This document shows, in pieces, positions 9,101 through 14,583 of a stretch of 20,404 bases of DNA. This DNA comes from a virus: positions 1 through 20,404 of the IMG/VR virus record IMGVR_UViG_3300008448_000859. One strand, written 5' to 3'. The notes beneath the pieces are model-generated. The model did no database searches and was not told where the DNA came from. It worked only from the letters and a program-made list of their open reading frames with translations. The translations under genes and the position numbers were made by a program. The stretch's first letter is position 1, and every line of letters starts with the position of its first letter.

Positions 9101-12100
9101 CGCTTGATTCAAATACTTCTGCTGCGTCATATGTAGTTCGCGCAGGGGAGAACTTAGTACCGCCGGTTGGCTGCATCGTTGACCTAGCAATATCAACCAG
9201 GCTTTGTTCGTCCGGATCAAGGACGGTCCGCGCTCGATGTGGTGTTCCAGCCTCAATCTCCGCATCAATCTGTCGGATAAGAGCCCTTCCCCTTTCTAGC
9301 TCAGCGTCGGTGATCCCGCCGTGCATAAGGCCAAAGAACTGGTCGCCGCTGGCAACTCTACCAGGCCTATCAATGCCCTGCTCTACGCCAAGGAGGTCCC
9401 CAAGAACCCATCGTCGTGGCTCATCTGGGGTGTCGATGTCTGCCAGATACCTATCTGCAAGGGTACCTAGGTTTGGGAAGTTACCGTCAGAGTCAGCAAC
9501 AAGGCCGGCAGCAATGCCTTCAGGCCAGTCTGTTGCAGATGCAGACACGTCTACATCTCGAACCCTGAGTACCGCCCTGCCTTCGTGAGTGAATGGCGTA
9601 AGGTCTCCTGGGAGCACTTCATCAACACCAAAGTCCGATCCTCTTTTAGCCTTTCCCTCACCACCCTGGCTAAACGTTTTCTGCGTGCCTGTGTCGATGT
9701 AGATGACATCCCCGTTCTCGTCCATGGTTGGAATTAGCTTCCTGCTAGGGATTCCGTCTCTATCGCGCACGGTAATTCGCACAAGCTCGCCGGTTTTCGC
9801 AAAAGACAGTGGGATCATGGCCACTGTTCCGCGTCTACCCATAGGATCAACAAGTGGGAGCGTGTGCTTGACTGCAGGGAATACGTGTGGGTCGATATCA
9901 ATGAGCAATTTCGAGAATACGTCAGGCCCAGCGATTGAGGAGATGTCAACCTCGCTACCAATGGCGAATGGGCTAGTTACCGAGCCTCCATTTGTGCGGA
10001 TAACCTGAACTAGAGGGCTATCGGCAAGCAAGACAACAATGCCGTCTTCACCAATGAGGCGAGAGGTACCCTTCCCGTCAGAAACTATGAAATCAGGGAA
10101 CTTATTTCGATCAATACGGGCAATAACTACCTGCTCTTTTGGCAAAAGAAGGCGTCGTCGGGTTACTTCTGACTCTACCACCTTCCTGTCTGTGGTATAC
10201 GTAATGTTGTCCCCAACACCAATGTCGCTATCAAGCGTTAACCCGTCATCCCAGGTCTTGCTGCTGTCGTCAAAGCCATTTTGGGCCAAATGGTCCTTCA
10301 GGGCCTTGATAATACTGCCCTCTAGCTTAAAGTCCCGCTTGATTTTGATACCTGACCTGTGGTGGATGCCGGTCGTTGGGTCAGTTGTAAGGATAAACCC
10401 GATTGCAGCCCTAGTCGAGTCAGGGTCTGGGTTCATTGTGTTCACAAACGAAGGAACATCGATGCCCTGTACGTCAACCTCCTGCCACCTTGGGTCGATA
10501 AGTCCCGCAAGGTCAAGAGCATACCGTCGACGGCTCCTTGTTTCGTAGTTAAGTACGTTGTTTGTTGTGAAATACTGGTCGTTTGCAGTTAGTGGAGACC
10601 ACGATGGGCGAGGAATCTCGCCAGACTCAGCGATAACTGTCTTAATATCTTCCCCAGTGAGCTCTTTAACGCGAGCAGCAAGCTCATCTGTAATAAACTC
10701 TAGGTTATCTACGAACGTTTGAACCGGCTTACCTGTCGGTTTTCGTGGGTCGAAGTTGATTGTTCGCTTCTCCGTGATGTCGGAGTCTAGCTCTGTGATT
10801 AGCTTGGTGAGCACCTCCAGGGCCGGGGCCACTTCTGGGCGGCGCAAGGCTCCTCCGCCCTTCAGCTCTTGAATAGTTTGAGTGATTCTTTCAATAATGC
10901 GCTGCTGGATCCCTACGTTTTCCCCTTCTCGCGTGCCGAAGGATAGTGGAGTCCAGTCAGAATCGCGTGTCGCTGGGATTTCACGACGGATACCCCTAAT
11001 GGTTTCGTCTTCAATGCCAATGCTACGAAGGATCGCGTCAAACCTCTTGCGTACCTCTTTTAGCCTTGGGTTCTTTTCGAACTCTGCCTCGCTAACAAAG
11101 CCAATGCCGTAGTGCAACAGTCGAATGCGCATGGCAAGAGACCCTCTGCTTACGCTCTCGGGGTCATTAAGCATGTTCCTGGCGTTGATTCCCTGAACGC
11201 CACTCTCACCTGAGATGTATCGTTCGTACAGGTTATACAGGTCGTCTTCCGGTGTGAGGGTACCGTACGTAAGCCGCTCGTACAAGATCTGCTGAAGATC
11301 CTTAATGCGTTTCCGCCGTGCGATTTCTTTAGCAATCTTAATGTTGTCTTCGTTTTCTGATTCGGACCTTGTGGGCCTATTGATCTCTTCGTCTGTCCTG
11401 GCCGTTCGGCCACCGAAGTACCTCGCCTCAGCCCGGTCAATGCTGGCGTCCTCACGCGTACCGGACACAGCTGCGTCAGCTTCCTGAAGCATGGCCAGCT
11501 CGTCAGGTGAGAGACCAGATTGACCGAGGGTCGACGCCGTTGTTGTTTTTTGGGGGGTCTCAGGCGCAGGTTCAGGGGTAGGAGCTTCTGGTACCGTGGC
11601 CTCAACACCGGAACTACCGCTGCGCCATGCCTGAAGCTGCTCTGGGGTGAGTGAGGCCTCCCAGGCATCTAGCTCTGGGATTTGCCCAGTAAACGGGAAG
11701 TCTCCACCATTGAGATACCCGTTTTTGTCTAGCCCATACTCTCTGGCCTTGGGGCTATTTAGTACCTCTTGTGGAATCTGGGGGCGGACTACCGGGCCAG
11801 CAGCCTCCGGGAGGGGTGTAGGAGCCACGGAGGCAAGAGTTTCCTGTGCCGGGGGTGTCTCCACCGCTCCTGGGGCCATTTCCGGTACTGGGGCCTGCGT
11901 AGCGGCCTCTTGTGCTTGGATTACTGCCGGGCTGTTCTGGGCCGTGAGCTTCTCTGTTAGGAACCCCTCGATAGCCTTGGCCGGGATCTTGCCCTTGGTG
12001 GAGTTAGAGATGTTTTTGGATAGGTCAATGACCTTCTGGTTGAGGCCCATAGCGTCGCCGCCAGCAGCCATGCGGTCACGGATGTCTCGGAAGGCGCTGA

Positions 12101-12353
12101 CGAACGCTGGGTTGCCCTTGATGACCTTGGCAATCTCGGCCTCGAATGCTACCTCGGCGGCCTGACCGGCTGACTGTCCTACCTCAGGGGGAACAGGAGT
12201 AGCCCCAGCTGCCGGTGCGGAGGGTGCGGCAGCAGCTGGGGTCTTAGGTGCCTTGGGCGCAGCCTTACCTTCGATCTGCTCGTCAACGACCTGGTTGGCG
12301 TTCTTCAGACCTTCTTCTAGCTGCTTCTGGATCTTGGTGTTCTTCTTTGCCAT
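6168..12353 (-). CDS. Giant (2061-residue) putative virion/DNA-ejection protein
   Basis: The product is the first of the leftward late operon. The first ~280 residues are Ala/Pro-rich and low complexity, apart from a small folded-looking patch (KNGYLNGGDFPFTGQIPEL). The long middle (~290-1900) is mixed alpha/beta and charged, without any protease, lysozyme or polymerase motif I can name. The last ~150 residues (from ~1912) hold Gly/Ala-rich hydrophobic stretches (GGFIGGGLLTLGMAGL, then IGGFGGAAAGAVAG and FAGGMAGSVAGSAAADAL at ~1977-2021). These look like a glycine-zipper membrane-inserting region, followed by an acidic tail. Size, operon position and the membrane-like end resemble internal virion or ejection proteins of podoviruses. 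A polyvalent effector delivered with the DNA is an alternative. The start is ATG 12353 with AAAGGAAG before it. Confidence 0.6.
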   Translation of the reverse strand: MAKKNTKIQKQLEEGLKNANQVVDEQIEGKAAPKAPKTPAAAAPSAPAAGATPVPPEVGQSAGQAAEVAFEAEIAKVIKGNPAFVSAFRDIRDRMAAGGDAMGLNQKVIDLSKNISNSTKGKIPAKAIEGFLTEKLTAQNSPAVIQAQEAATQAPVPEMAPGAVETPPAQETLASVAPTPLPEAAGPVVRPQIPQEVLNSPKAREYGLDKNGYLNGGDFPFTGQIPELDAWEASLTPEQLQAWRSGSSGVEATVPEAPTPEPAPETPQKTTTASTLGQSGLSPDELAMLQEADAAVSGTREDASIDRAEARYFGGRTARTDEEINRPTRSESENEDNIKIAKEIARRKRIKDLQQILYERLTYGTLTPEDDLYNLYERYISGESGVQGINARNMLNDPESVSRGSLAMRIRLLHYGIGFVSEAEFEKNPRLKEVRKRFDAILRSIGIEDETIRGIRREIPATRDSDWTPLSFGTREGENVGIQQRIIERITQTIQELKGGGALRRPEVAPALEVLTKLITELDSDITEKRTINFDPRKPTGKPVQTFVDNLEFITDELAARVKELTGEDIKTVIAESGEIPRPSWSPLTANDQYFTTNNVLNYETRSRRRYALDLAGLIDPRWQEVDVQGIDVPSFVNTMNPDPDSTRAAIGFILTTDPTTGIHHRSGIKIKRDFKLEGSIIKALKDHLAQNGFDDSSKTWDDGLTLDSDIGVGDNITYTTDRKVVESEVTRRRLLLPKEQVVIARIDRNKFPDFIVSDGKGTSRLIGEDGIVVLLADSPLVQVIRTNGGSVTSPFAIGSEVDISSIAGPDVFSKLLIDIDPHVFPAVKHTLPLVDPMGRRGTVAMIPLSFAKTGELVRITVRDRDGIPSRKLIPTMDENGDVIYIDTGTQKTFSQGGEGKAKRGSDFGVDEVLPGDLTPFTHEGRAVLRVRDVDVSASATDWPEGIAAGLVADSDGNFPNLGTLADRYLADIDTPDEPRRWVLGDLLGVEQGIDRPGRVASGDQFFGLMHGGITDAELERGRALIRQIDAEIEAGTPHRARTVLDPDEQSLVDIARSTMQPTGGTKFSPARTTYDAAEVFESSEDGWQVKHRERREALVRTPEEGDAVLNSVGDGEILLSSEPITADVEKKLRVLKADLLTLLKVRATKAFWDSKNSKSGERKVEEIVDFAPRIAAIRAELVRVGVTEAAYQQYLIDAASSVAPFDNPEDEAFFRQEMEKEVRRITMSEVTPVTSSGGYGVSRGFGPGNSTFLSPEDLGLDSLNRLDQIAYSIARTMTMDHLAARKGAPQTSMESLFSELPDDSTGTEDNELTDAIKDMGSDVEKIVNLAEDDPEALRVTPETKKLAAELRKTKDPMFRSLIVALMENGSDMRAVTDSAYPDAFAKAVLQQDKQKPKGEREFKPRGSKDSITRGLLPDGSKDPYDIRMQELWYEYASNNAENIGRKIGKTIKRVMVPSDTETSLAVGLSPAMRPSVELRGLLSGLTKEQIQTVAQRAYTAFSIFAARDDAGDGWVRFINNVLHADEVSRLISSEWEASGRRMILVNNAMVLTEGGEIPDLKTQSGGDIGILTSDEVDRIRESSDLGNGYVQFAEDNQMNFIVIKERGPAGIKYQTVYIVKLNDKQRKNPTMALDFSDVEELTMKYGYQPFADEMQPSQTEDRIKTFLKETGGDRIFEVVMDPAGTGRYTLGIKADRDNTFDFMIKEMERLSDSQRIKKYKMIIDALVKYKFYQDINQMAIDSGAEAPFADITLKRVMVEVESILKDAKGVTTFGDTSGPFGIRVAMNLKNKDLPSDSIIPRILTEETIDGPMTVEERIARAIAKIDDAPAVGEDPMLDAALEERTIRNKEITDELTKPRLGGPGGSRRRVETDSTKALARTARAMLRSGKLNDLLNSGPSKINNALNSRTGGFIGGGLLTLGMAGLTQGMRDKEREDMVKTGLAFEALGAVSPALSNAAALGFTAMNKGDMLRTLINIIGGFGGAAAGAVAGTAVLPVGGSFAGGMAGSVAGSAAADALYSQFAGGGSTGPRVPYNTATLNEQAVPEEEDPFNVFKGLGG

Positions 12354-12364
12354 TCTTCCTTTGC

Positions 12365-12379
12365 ACCCTCTAAGAGGGT
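12365..12379. repeat. Perfect inverted repeat ACCCTCT-A-AGAGGGT
   Basis: Seven-base arms around a single central base lie just before the giant gene's ribosome binding site. The half-site TAGAGGGTA recurs at 12410-12418. It could be an operator or a short mRNA hairpin in the late leader; the function is inferred only. Confidence 0.5.
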
Positions 12380-12383
12380 AAGA

Positions 12384-12397
12384 CTCTCTATATATCT
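12384..12397 (-). promoter_or_regulatory. Third, partial copy of the late promoter-like core
   Basis: On the minus strand this reads AGATATATAGAGAG, closely matching the core of the elements at 5747-5762 and 12427-12442. There is no TTGACA at the matching distance upstream. It may be a second weaker start site or the transcribed part of the leader. Confidence 0.3.
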
Positions 12398-12417
12398 ATA
12401 AAACCGTATTAGAGGGT

Positions 12418-12440
12418 ATATAACTACTCTCTAGTTATAT
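12418..12440. repeat. Perfect inverted repeat ATATAACTA-ctctc-TAGTTATAT (operator candidate)
   Basis: Nine-base arms are separated by 5 bases, overlapping the downstream half of the leftward promoter-like element. A dimeric repressor or activator binding here would control late transcription. The overlap with the promoter core supports a regulatory role, but no binding protein is identified in the window. Confidence 0.45.
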
Positions 12441-12453
12441 CCAATCGTGTCAA
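12427..12453 (-). promoter_or_regulatory. Leftward late promoter-like element before the giant gene
   Basis: On the minus strand TTGACA (12453-12448), five bases, then GGATATAACTAGAGAG (12442-12427). Layout and spacing match the element at 5747-5773 before the fibre gene. It lies ~75-100 bases before the giant gene's ATG and is the best candidate for the main late promoter. Confidence 0.5.
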
Positions 12454-12532
12454 GGGTTCCTGCACATTAAGGTTCCTTATCAAAGGGGTATGTCCAGTTG
12501 GGAGGTAGGGTAATCCCCCGAACAGACGGGGT

Positions 12533-12569
12533 ATTTGGAAAGGCCCTCACGGGACCCCCCTTTCCAAAT
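12533..12569. repeat. Long hairpin in the rightward leader
   Basis: ATTTGGAAAGG at 12533-12543 pairs perfectly with CCTTTCCAAAT at 12559-12569. A nested CCC/GGG mini-stem (12544-12553) lies within the loop. There is no T-run after it, so it is not an obvious intrinsic terminator; a leader structure or binding site is possible. Confidence 0.6.
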
Positions 12570-12578
12570 CCCTCCCTT

Positions 12579-12605
12579 ACGGGGTAGGGTTGTTCCCTAG
12601 CCCGT
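12579..12605 (+). repeat. Intergenic hairpin cassette copy 1
   Basis: Arms ACGGGGTAGGG and CCCTAGCCCGT pair with one mismatch around the loop TTGTT. They are followed by CCCGTAAAA, the conserved 3' flank of this repeat family. A second hairpin (12610-12641) follows and then the first rightward gene. Confidence 0.65.
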
Positions 12606-12609
12606 AAAA

Positions 12610-12641
12610 CCCGCACAAACCTGGTCACCCAGGTGTGCGGG
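12610..12641 (+). repeat. Second, bulged hairpin of cassette 1
   Basis: CCCGCAC pairs with GTGCGGG (outer stem) and ACCTGG with CCAGGT (inner stem). The 5' side carries a two-base AA bulge and the loop is TCAC. It ends 46 bases before the ATG at 12687. Like cassettes 6, 8 and 9, this leader places a tetraloop-type hairpin between the primary hairpin and the ribosome site. Confidence 0.6.
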
Positions 12642-12686
12642 CTAAACGCCGAGCTGCTACTTGGCGCAAGGAAGGGGGTGGTGCTT

Positions 12687-12890
12687 ATGACGAACGTGTT
12701 CAAGCAGGTCTGCGAGATCTGCGACTTCACGTTCACCTCAACGGAGAAGCGAGAGCTTTGCTCTCTCTGTCTCCGCAAGGTGAATACGGAGGAGTCGCCT
12801 CGCCGGCCTGGTTGCGACTGTGATCAGTCGGGCAGCGGCTTCAGCCTCTGCTCGTACTGCTACACAGAGCAGGTTGGTGGAGACGCCTAG
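12687..12890 (+). CDS. Zinc-ribbon miniprotein (67 aa)
   Basis: The product has four Cys pairs: CEIC, CSLC, CDC and CSYC. This is enough for two treble-clef or zinc-ribbon sites, with charged linkers (STEKRE, NTEESPRRP). The start ATG 12687 is chosen over an in-frame ATG at 12633 because GAAGGGGG lies at the same distance as the AGAAAGGGGGTGAT sites of the neighbours, and because the upstream stretch is structured leader. It is the first gene of the rightward block. The family is unknown; DNA, RNA or protein binding through zinc is inferred. Confidence 0.75.
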   Translation: MTNVFKQVCEICDFTFTSTEKRELCSLCLRKVNTEESPRRPGCDCDQSGSGFSLCSYCYTEQVGGDA

Positions 12891-12910
12891 GGCCTAGCAG
12901 GGCCATTAGC

Positions 12911-12937
12911 ACGGGTGGGGGGTGTACCCTCACCCGT
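12911..12937 (+). repeat. Intergenic hairpin cassette copy 2
   Basis: ACGGGTGGGGG pairs with CCCTCACCCGT over 11 positions (one G-T) around the loop GTGTA. It is followed by AGAAAGGAGGTAGATC and the ATG at 12954. This is the strongest copy. Confidence 0.75.
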
Positions 12938-12953
12938 AGAAAGGAGGTAGATC

Positions 12954-13154
12954 ATGGGTATATGGTATGAGAAGTGCGACATGTGTGGCGAGCTGTTCGA
13001 TCTCGCTGTCATGGTGCGGTATCGCGGATACGACCGCAATACCGGAGAACCAGAGCCGGACAATATCTGGCGCTGGGTAGATAAGAAGTGCCACGCGTGG
13101 GCCGAGAAGTACGGCCAGGATCTCGCGGATGAGCACAACAGAATCAATAGCTGA
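12954..13154 (+). CDS. Small zinc-finger-like protein (66 aa)
   Basis: The product starts MGIWYEKCDMCGELFDL and later has KKCHAWAEKYGQ, giving a CxxC pair plus CH as possible zinc ligands. YxKCxxCxxxFDL is shared with the 44-residue protein at 18951, suggesting a paralogue. A strong AGAAAGGAGGT precedes the ATG. The TGA stop lies inside the next hairpin cassette, so a ribosome terminating here would disturb that structure. Function unknown. Confidence 0.75.
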   Translation: MGIWYEKCDMCGELFDLAVMVRYRGYDRNTGEPEPDNIWRWVDKKCHAWAEKYGQDLADEHNRINS

Positions 13155-13168
13155 GGGATGTACCCTCA
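13152..13168 (+). repeat. Intergenic hairpin cassette copy 3
   Basis: TGAGGG and CCCTCA form a six-pair stem with loop ATGTA. The first three bases are the stop codon of the upstream gene. CCGTAGAAAGGAGGTGAT follows, then the ATG at 13192. Confidence 0.7.
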
Positions 13169-13191
13169 ACCGTAGAAAGGAGGTGATATAG

Positions 13192-13467
13192 ATGCCACAC
13201 TTTATGTGCACAGTGTGCAACAGGCGCAGGCCTACCCCAATCGTTGAAGGCAACGGACTCGAGCACGAAGAGCTCGGTTGGGTATGCCTGGACTGCTTGC
13301 ACCACTACACGTTTGAAGCTTTGCGAATGATCGCAAAGCTCAACACGTGCAGCAACTGCAGCATCAAAGGTACCGATATCGACGGTGGTTGGTTCAACCA
13401 GGAGAAGGATTGGTACTGCGATCTCTGCACATACGAGCTCCACGGGCCTTCGGCAGGCAAGGAGTAG
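13192..13467 (+). CDS. Four-CxxC zinc-ribbon protein (91 aa)
   Basis: Cys pairs CTVC, CLDC, CSNC and CDLC are spaced so that pairs 1-2 and 3-4 could each form one zinc ribbon. The segment between them (HHYTFEALRMIAKLN) looks helical. The first half (CTVCNRRRPTPIVEGNGLEHEELGWVCLDC) resembles phage and bacterial treble-clef fingers. The ribosome site AGAAAGGAGGTGAT before the ATG is a 14-base match to the inferred 16S tail. Function unknown; a nucleic-acid-binding or host-modulating role is only inferred. Confidence 0.78.
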   Translation: MPHFMCTVCNRRRPTPIVEGNGLEHEELGWVCLDCLHHYTFEALRMIAKLNTCSNCSIKGTDIDGGWFNQEKDWYCDLCTYELHGPSAGKE

Positions 13468-13472
13468 CAAGC

Positions 13473-13505
13473 TCAATAGCTAAGGGCTGCGCCCTTATCT
13501 ATTGA
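13473..13505 (+). repeat. Intergenic hairpin cassette copy 4
   Basis: An inner stem TAAGGG/CCCTTA with loop CTGCG is extended by an outer stem TCAATAG/CTATTGA across a C-T mismatch. It begins 5 bases after the upstream stop. TTTAGAAAGGGGGTGAT follows and then the ATG at 13529. Loop and outer stem diverge from the consensus while the shape is kept. Confidence 0.65.
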
Positions 13506-13528
13506 ACTTTAGAAAGGGGGTGATACAG

Positions 13529-13759
13529 ATGTCGATTCCGAATCCCACAATCGAGCAATGCGAGCATTGCATGGGAGCAATCGAGACCGTAGGGTTTGAC
13601 TACGTAGTCTTGATTGGCGGAAGCAACGAGGCTAGTCCCGAGGCTTTCTACCATCCGTGCTGCGCGCAGATCGTTACAAAACGATATGTGCGGGACTGCT
13701 GCGAGAAGCATTATCTCGAGGGCAGAAAGGCTCGAGGTGTAGACGAAGAAGTAGAGTGA
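13529..13759 (+). CDS. Cys-rich miniprotein (76 aa)
   Basis: The product is MSIPNPTIEQCEHCMGAI and onward, with CEHC, then HPCC and DCCEKH as further zinc-ligand candidates, and a charged C-terminus. The start is ATG 13529, preceded by AGAAAGGGGGTGAT. An upstream in-frame ATG at 13502 lies in the hairpin cassette and is not used. The TGA stop lies inside the next hairpin. Function unknown. Confidence 0.72.
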   Translation: MSIPNPTIEQCEHCMGAIETVGFDYVVLIGGSNEASPEAFYHPCCAQIVTKRYVRDCCEKHYLEGRKARGVDEEVE

Positions 13760-13774
13760 GGGATGTACCCTCAC
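13756..13774 (+). repeat. Intergenic hairpin cassette copy 5
   Basis: GTGAGGG/CCCTCAC, a perfect seven-pair stem with loop ATGTA. The stop codon of the preceding gene is within the 5' arm. CCGTAGAAAGGGGGTGAT follows, then the ATG at 13797. Confidence 0.72.
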
Positions 13775-13796
13775 CCGTAGAAAGGGGGTGATATAG

Positions 13797-13871
13797 ATGA
13801 AGGACTTCATCGCAGCGGCAGTGTTCGTTGTGATCTTGTGGTTCTGCCTGGTGGTATTCTGGCAGATCTGA
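13797..13871 (+). CDS. 24-residue single-span membrane microprotein
   Basis: The short ORF encodes MKDFIAAAVFVVILWFCLVVF and WQI, essentially one hydrophobic helix. It carries the same cassette and strong AGAAAGGGGGTGAT as its neighbours, which is the main reason to call it real. The stop TGA abuts the next hairpin. Possible roles include membrane modulation or superinfection exclusion; neither is shown. Confidence 0.6.
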   Translation: MKDFIAAAVFVVILWFCLVVFWQI

Positions 13872-13913
13872 GGGTAGGGACTATCCCTATCCCGTAAAAT
13901 GGGGGAGACCCCA
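13872..13913 (+). repeat. Intergenic hairpin cassette copy 6 (two hairpins)
   Basis: The first stem is GGGTAGGG/CCCTATCCC with a one-base bulge and loop ACTAT (13872-13893), followed by CGTAAAA. The second is TGGGG-GAGA-CCCCA (13900-13913), with a GNRA-type tetraloop. AGGAAGGAG and the ATG at 13927 follow. Confidence 0.65.
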
Positions 13914-13926
13914 GGAAGGAGACATT

Positions 13927-14265
13927 ATGCCAGTGGCATATGTCAAGCGGGCCCTAGTTCAGGGCGATATGGAGCACGAAGGGGCGAAAGCCGCCCCGAA
14001 GGGCTTCAATGGGTCTTGGGATATCAGGTATGATTCCAAGACCGGCGCCCCTATGCGCCTGTTCACGATTGAGGAGCGCTCAATCGATGAGACAGGCAAG
14101 ACCAAGGTGACCGGTTATTTCAACTGCGTCGCCAAGGGTGAGCTGATGGAGCAGATCGATGCTCTTCAGTGGTCTGTGGTTGAGATCGTAGCAGAGCTAC
14201 GCCACAACCGGGACACCAAGTACCTCCAGTTCGAGGTTGTAAAGGTCTCCGCAGTAGAGGCCTAA
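13927..14265 (+). CDS. Duplicated phage protein, copy A (112 aa)
   Basis: The product begins MPVAYVKRALVQGDMEHEG, contains KGFNGSWDIRYDSKTG and FTIEERSIDETGKTKVTGYFN, and ends YLQFEVVKVSAVEA. It is about 79% identical (89 of 112 positions by hand alignment) to the gene at 14584, and both have exactly 112 residues. Alternating beta-rich segments suggest a small beta-barrel or OB-like fold, but I recognise no family. GGAAGGAGACATT precedes the ATG. The most divergent region is ~70-92. A terminator-like hairpin follows 17 bases after the stop. Confidence 0.82.
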   Translation: MPVAYVKRALVQGDMEHEGAKAAPKGFNGSWDIRYDSKTGAPMRLFTIEERSIDETGKTKVTGYFNCVAKGELMEQIDALQWSVVEIVAELRHNRDTKYLQFEVVKVSAVEA

Positions 14266-14282
14266 GCGACCCCAGGTAAGAA

Positions 14283-14308
14283 GGGTGAGGGTAGCAATAC
14301 CCTCACCC
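14283..14308 (+). terminator. Terminator-like hairpin after copy A
   Basis: GGGTGAGGGTA (14283-14293) and TACCCTCACCC (14298-14308) pair perfectly over 11 bases around GCAA. The tail is CTTATCT, only weakly T-rich. Confidence 0.6.
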
Positions 14309-14421
14309 CTTATCTGGATCCGGTAAGGTCCCTGCCCTGGCCCGTAATAGCGGGTCAAGCTTTCCCAACCTGGCGAATCTATATCGAGCTTGAAAAACTT
14401 GACGGATGGGTTGGATACGAA

Positions 14422-14450
14422 AGCATACTCATACCGGCATGCCTTGTCAA
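14422..14450 (-). promoter_or_regulatory. Leftward sigma-70-like promoter candidate
   Basis: On the minus strand TTGACA (14450-14445) is followed after exactly 17 bases by TATGCT (14427-14422). The -35 is perfect and the -10 matches 4 of 6. Transcription would run antisense to copy A and the zinc-ribbon genes, so it may be fortuitous. Confidence 0.3.
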
Positions 14451-14499
14451 GTGATAAGGTAACAATGGGGTAAGCACGAGCGGTAGCGTATTACCCTTG

Positions 14500-14569
14500 G
14501 GGTGGGGTGGATCCCTCGCCCGTAAAAAACCTGCCTCATGGCAGGCTATTGTAGTCCCGCTAACGCGGG
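14500..14569 (+). repeat. Intergenic hairpin cassette copy 8 (three hairpins)
   Basis: GGGTGGGG pairs with CCTCGCCC (14500-14521) around a six-base loop and is followed by CGTAAAA. Then come CCTGCC-TCAT-GGCAGG (14530-14545) and CCCGC-TAAC-GCGGG (14556-14569). The ribosome site GAAGGAG lies at once downstream. It is the most elaborate copy and precedes paralogue B. Confidence 0.65.
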
Positions 14570-14583
14570 GGAAGGAGAAGCAA

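Larger units (their letters stand above)
12354..12686. promoter_or_regulatory. Divergent intergenic control region
   Basis: This 333-base gap separates the leftward late operon from the rightward accessory genes and contains no credible gene. Nearest the giant gene it is AT-rich, with palindromes and leftward promoter-like elements (12365-12453). From about 12500 onward it is GC-rich and packed with hairpins: 12516-12531 (CCCCG/CGGGG), 12533-12569, 12579-12605 and 12610-12641. I could not identify a convincing rightward -35/-10 pair. The GC-rich half probably forms the structured 5' leader of the rightward transcript. Confidence 0.6.
14309..14583 (+). promoter_or_regulatory. Structured intergenic leader between the two paralogues
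   Basis: No gene is visible here. From the left it holds a degenerate cassette (14321-14345, ending CCCGTAAT), a variant AACCTGGCGAAT at 14367-14378, and TTGACG at 14399-14404 that could be a rightward -35 with a poor -10. A leftward TTGACA-N17-TATGCT follows (14450-14422), then a GGGTAA/TTACCC stem (14467-14496), then cassette copy 8 with two extra hairpins. GAAGGAG precedes the ATG at 14584. Confidence 0.5.

Noticed and set aside
8791-9588. Plus-strand 265-codon ORF and similar ones inside 6184-12165
   Set aside because: All lie opposite the uninterrupted 2061-codon giant gene and have low-complexity Ser/Leu/Ala products typical of antisense frames.
6168-12353. N4-type virion RNA polymerase
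   Set aside because: The size is suggestive, but I could not find the TxxGR, Rx3Kx6YG or HD polymerase motifs in the sequence.
12384-12410. T7-like promoter reading (minus-strand TAATACG followed by TATAGAGAG)
   Set aside because: The distance between the two parts is several bases longer than in T7-type promoters, and no single-subunit RNA polymerase gene is visible. The late element at 12427-12453 explains the region better.
12467-13810. Minus-strand ORFs of 86-110 codons across the zinc-ribbon genes
   Set aside because: They cross the hairpin cassettes and oppose plus-strand genes that have near-perfect ribosome sites.
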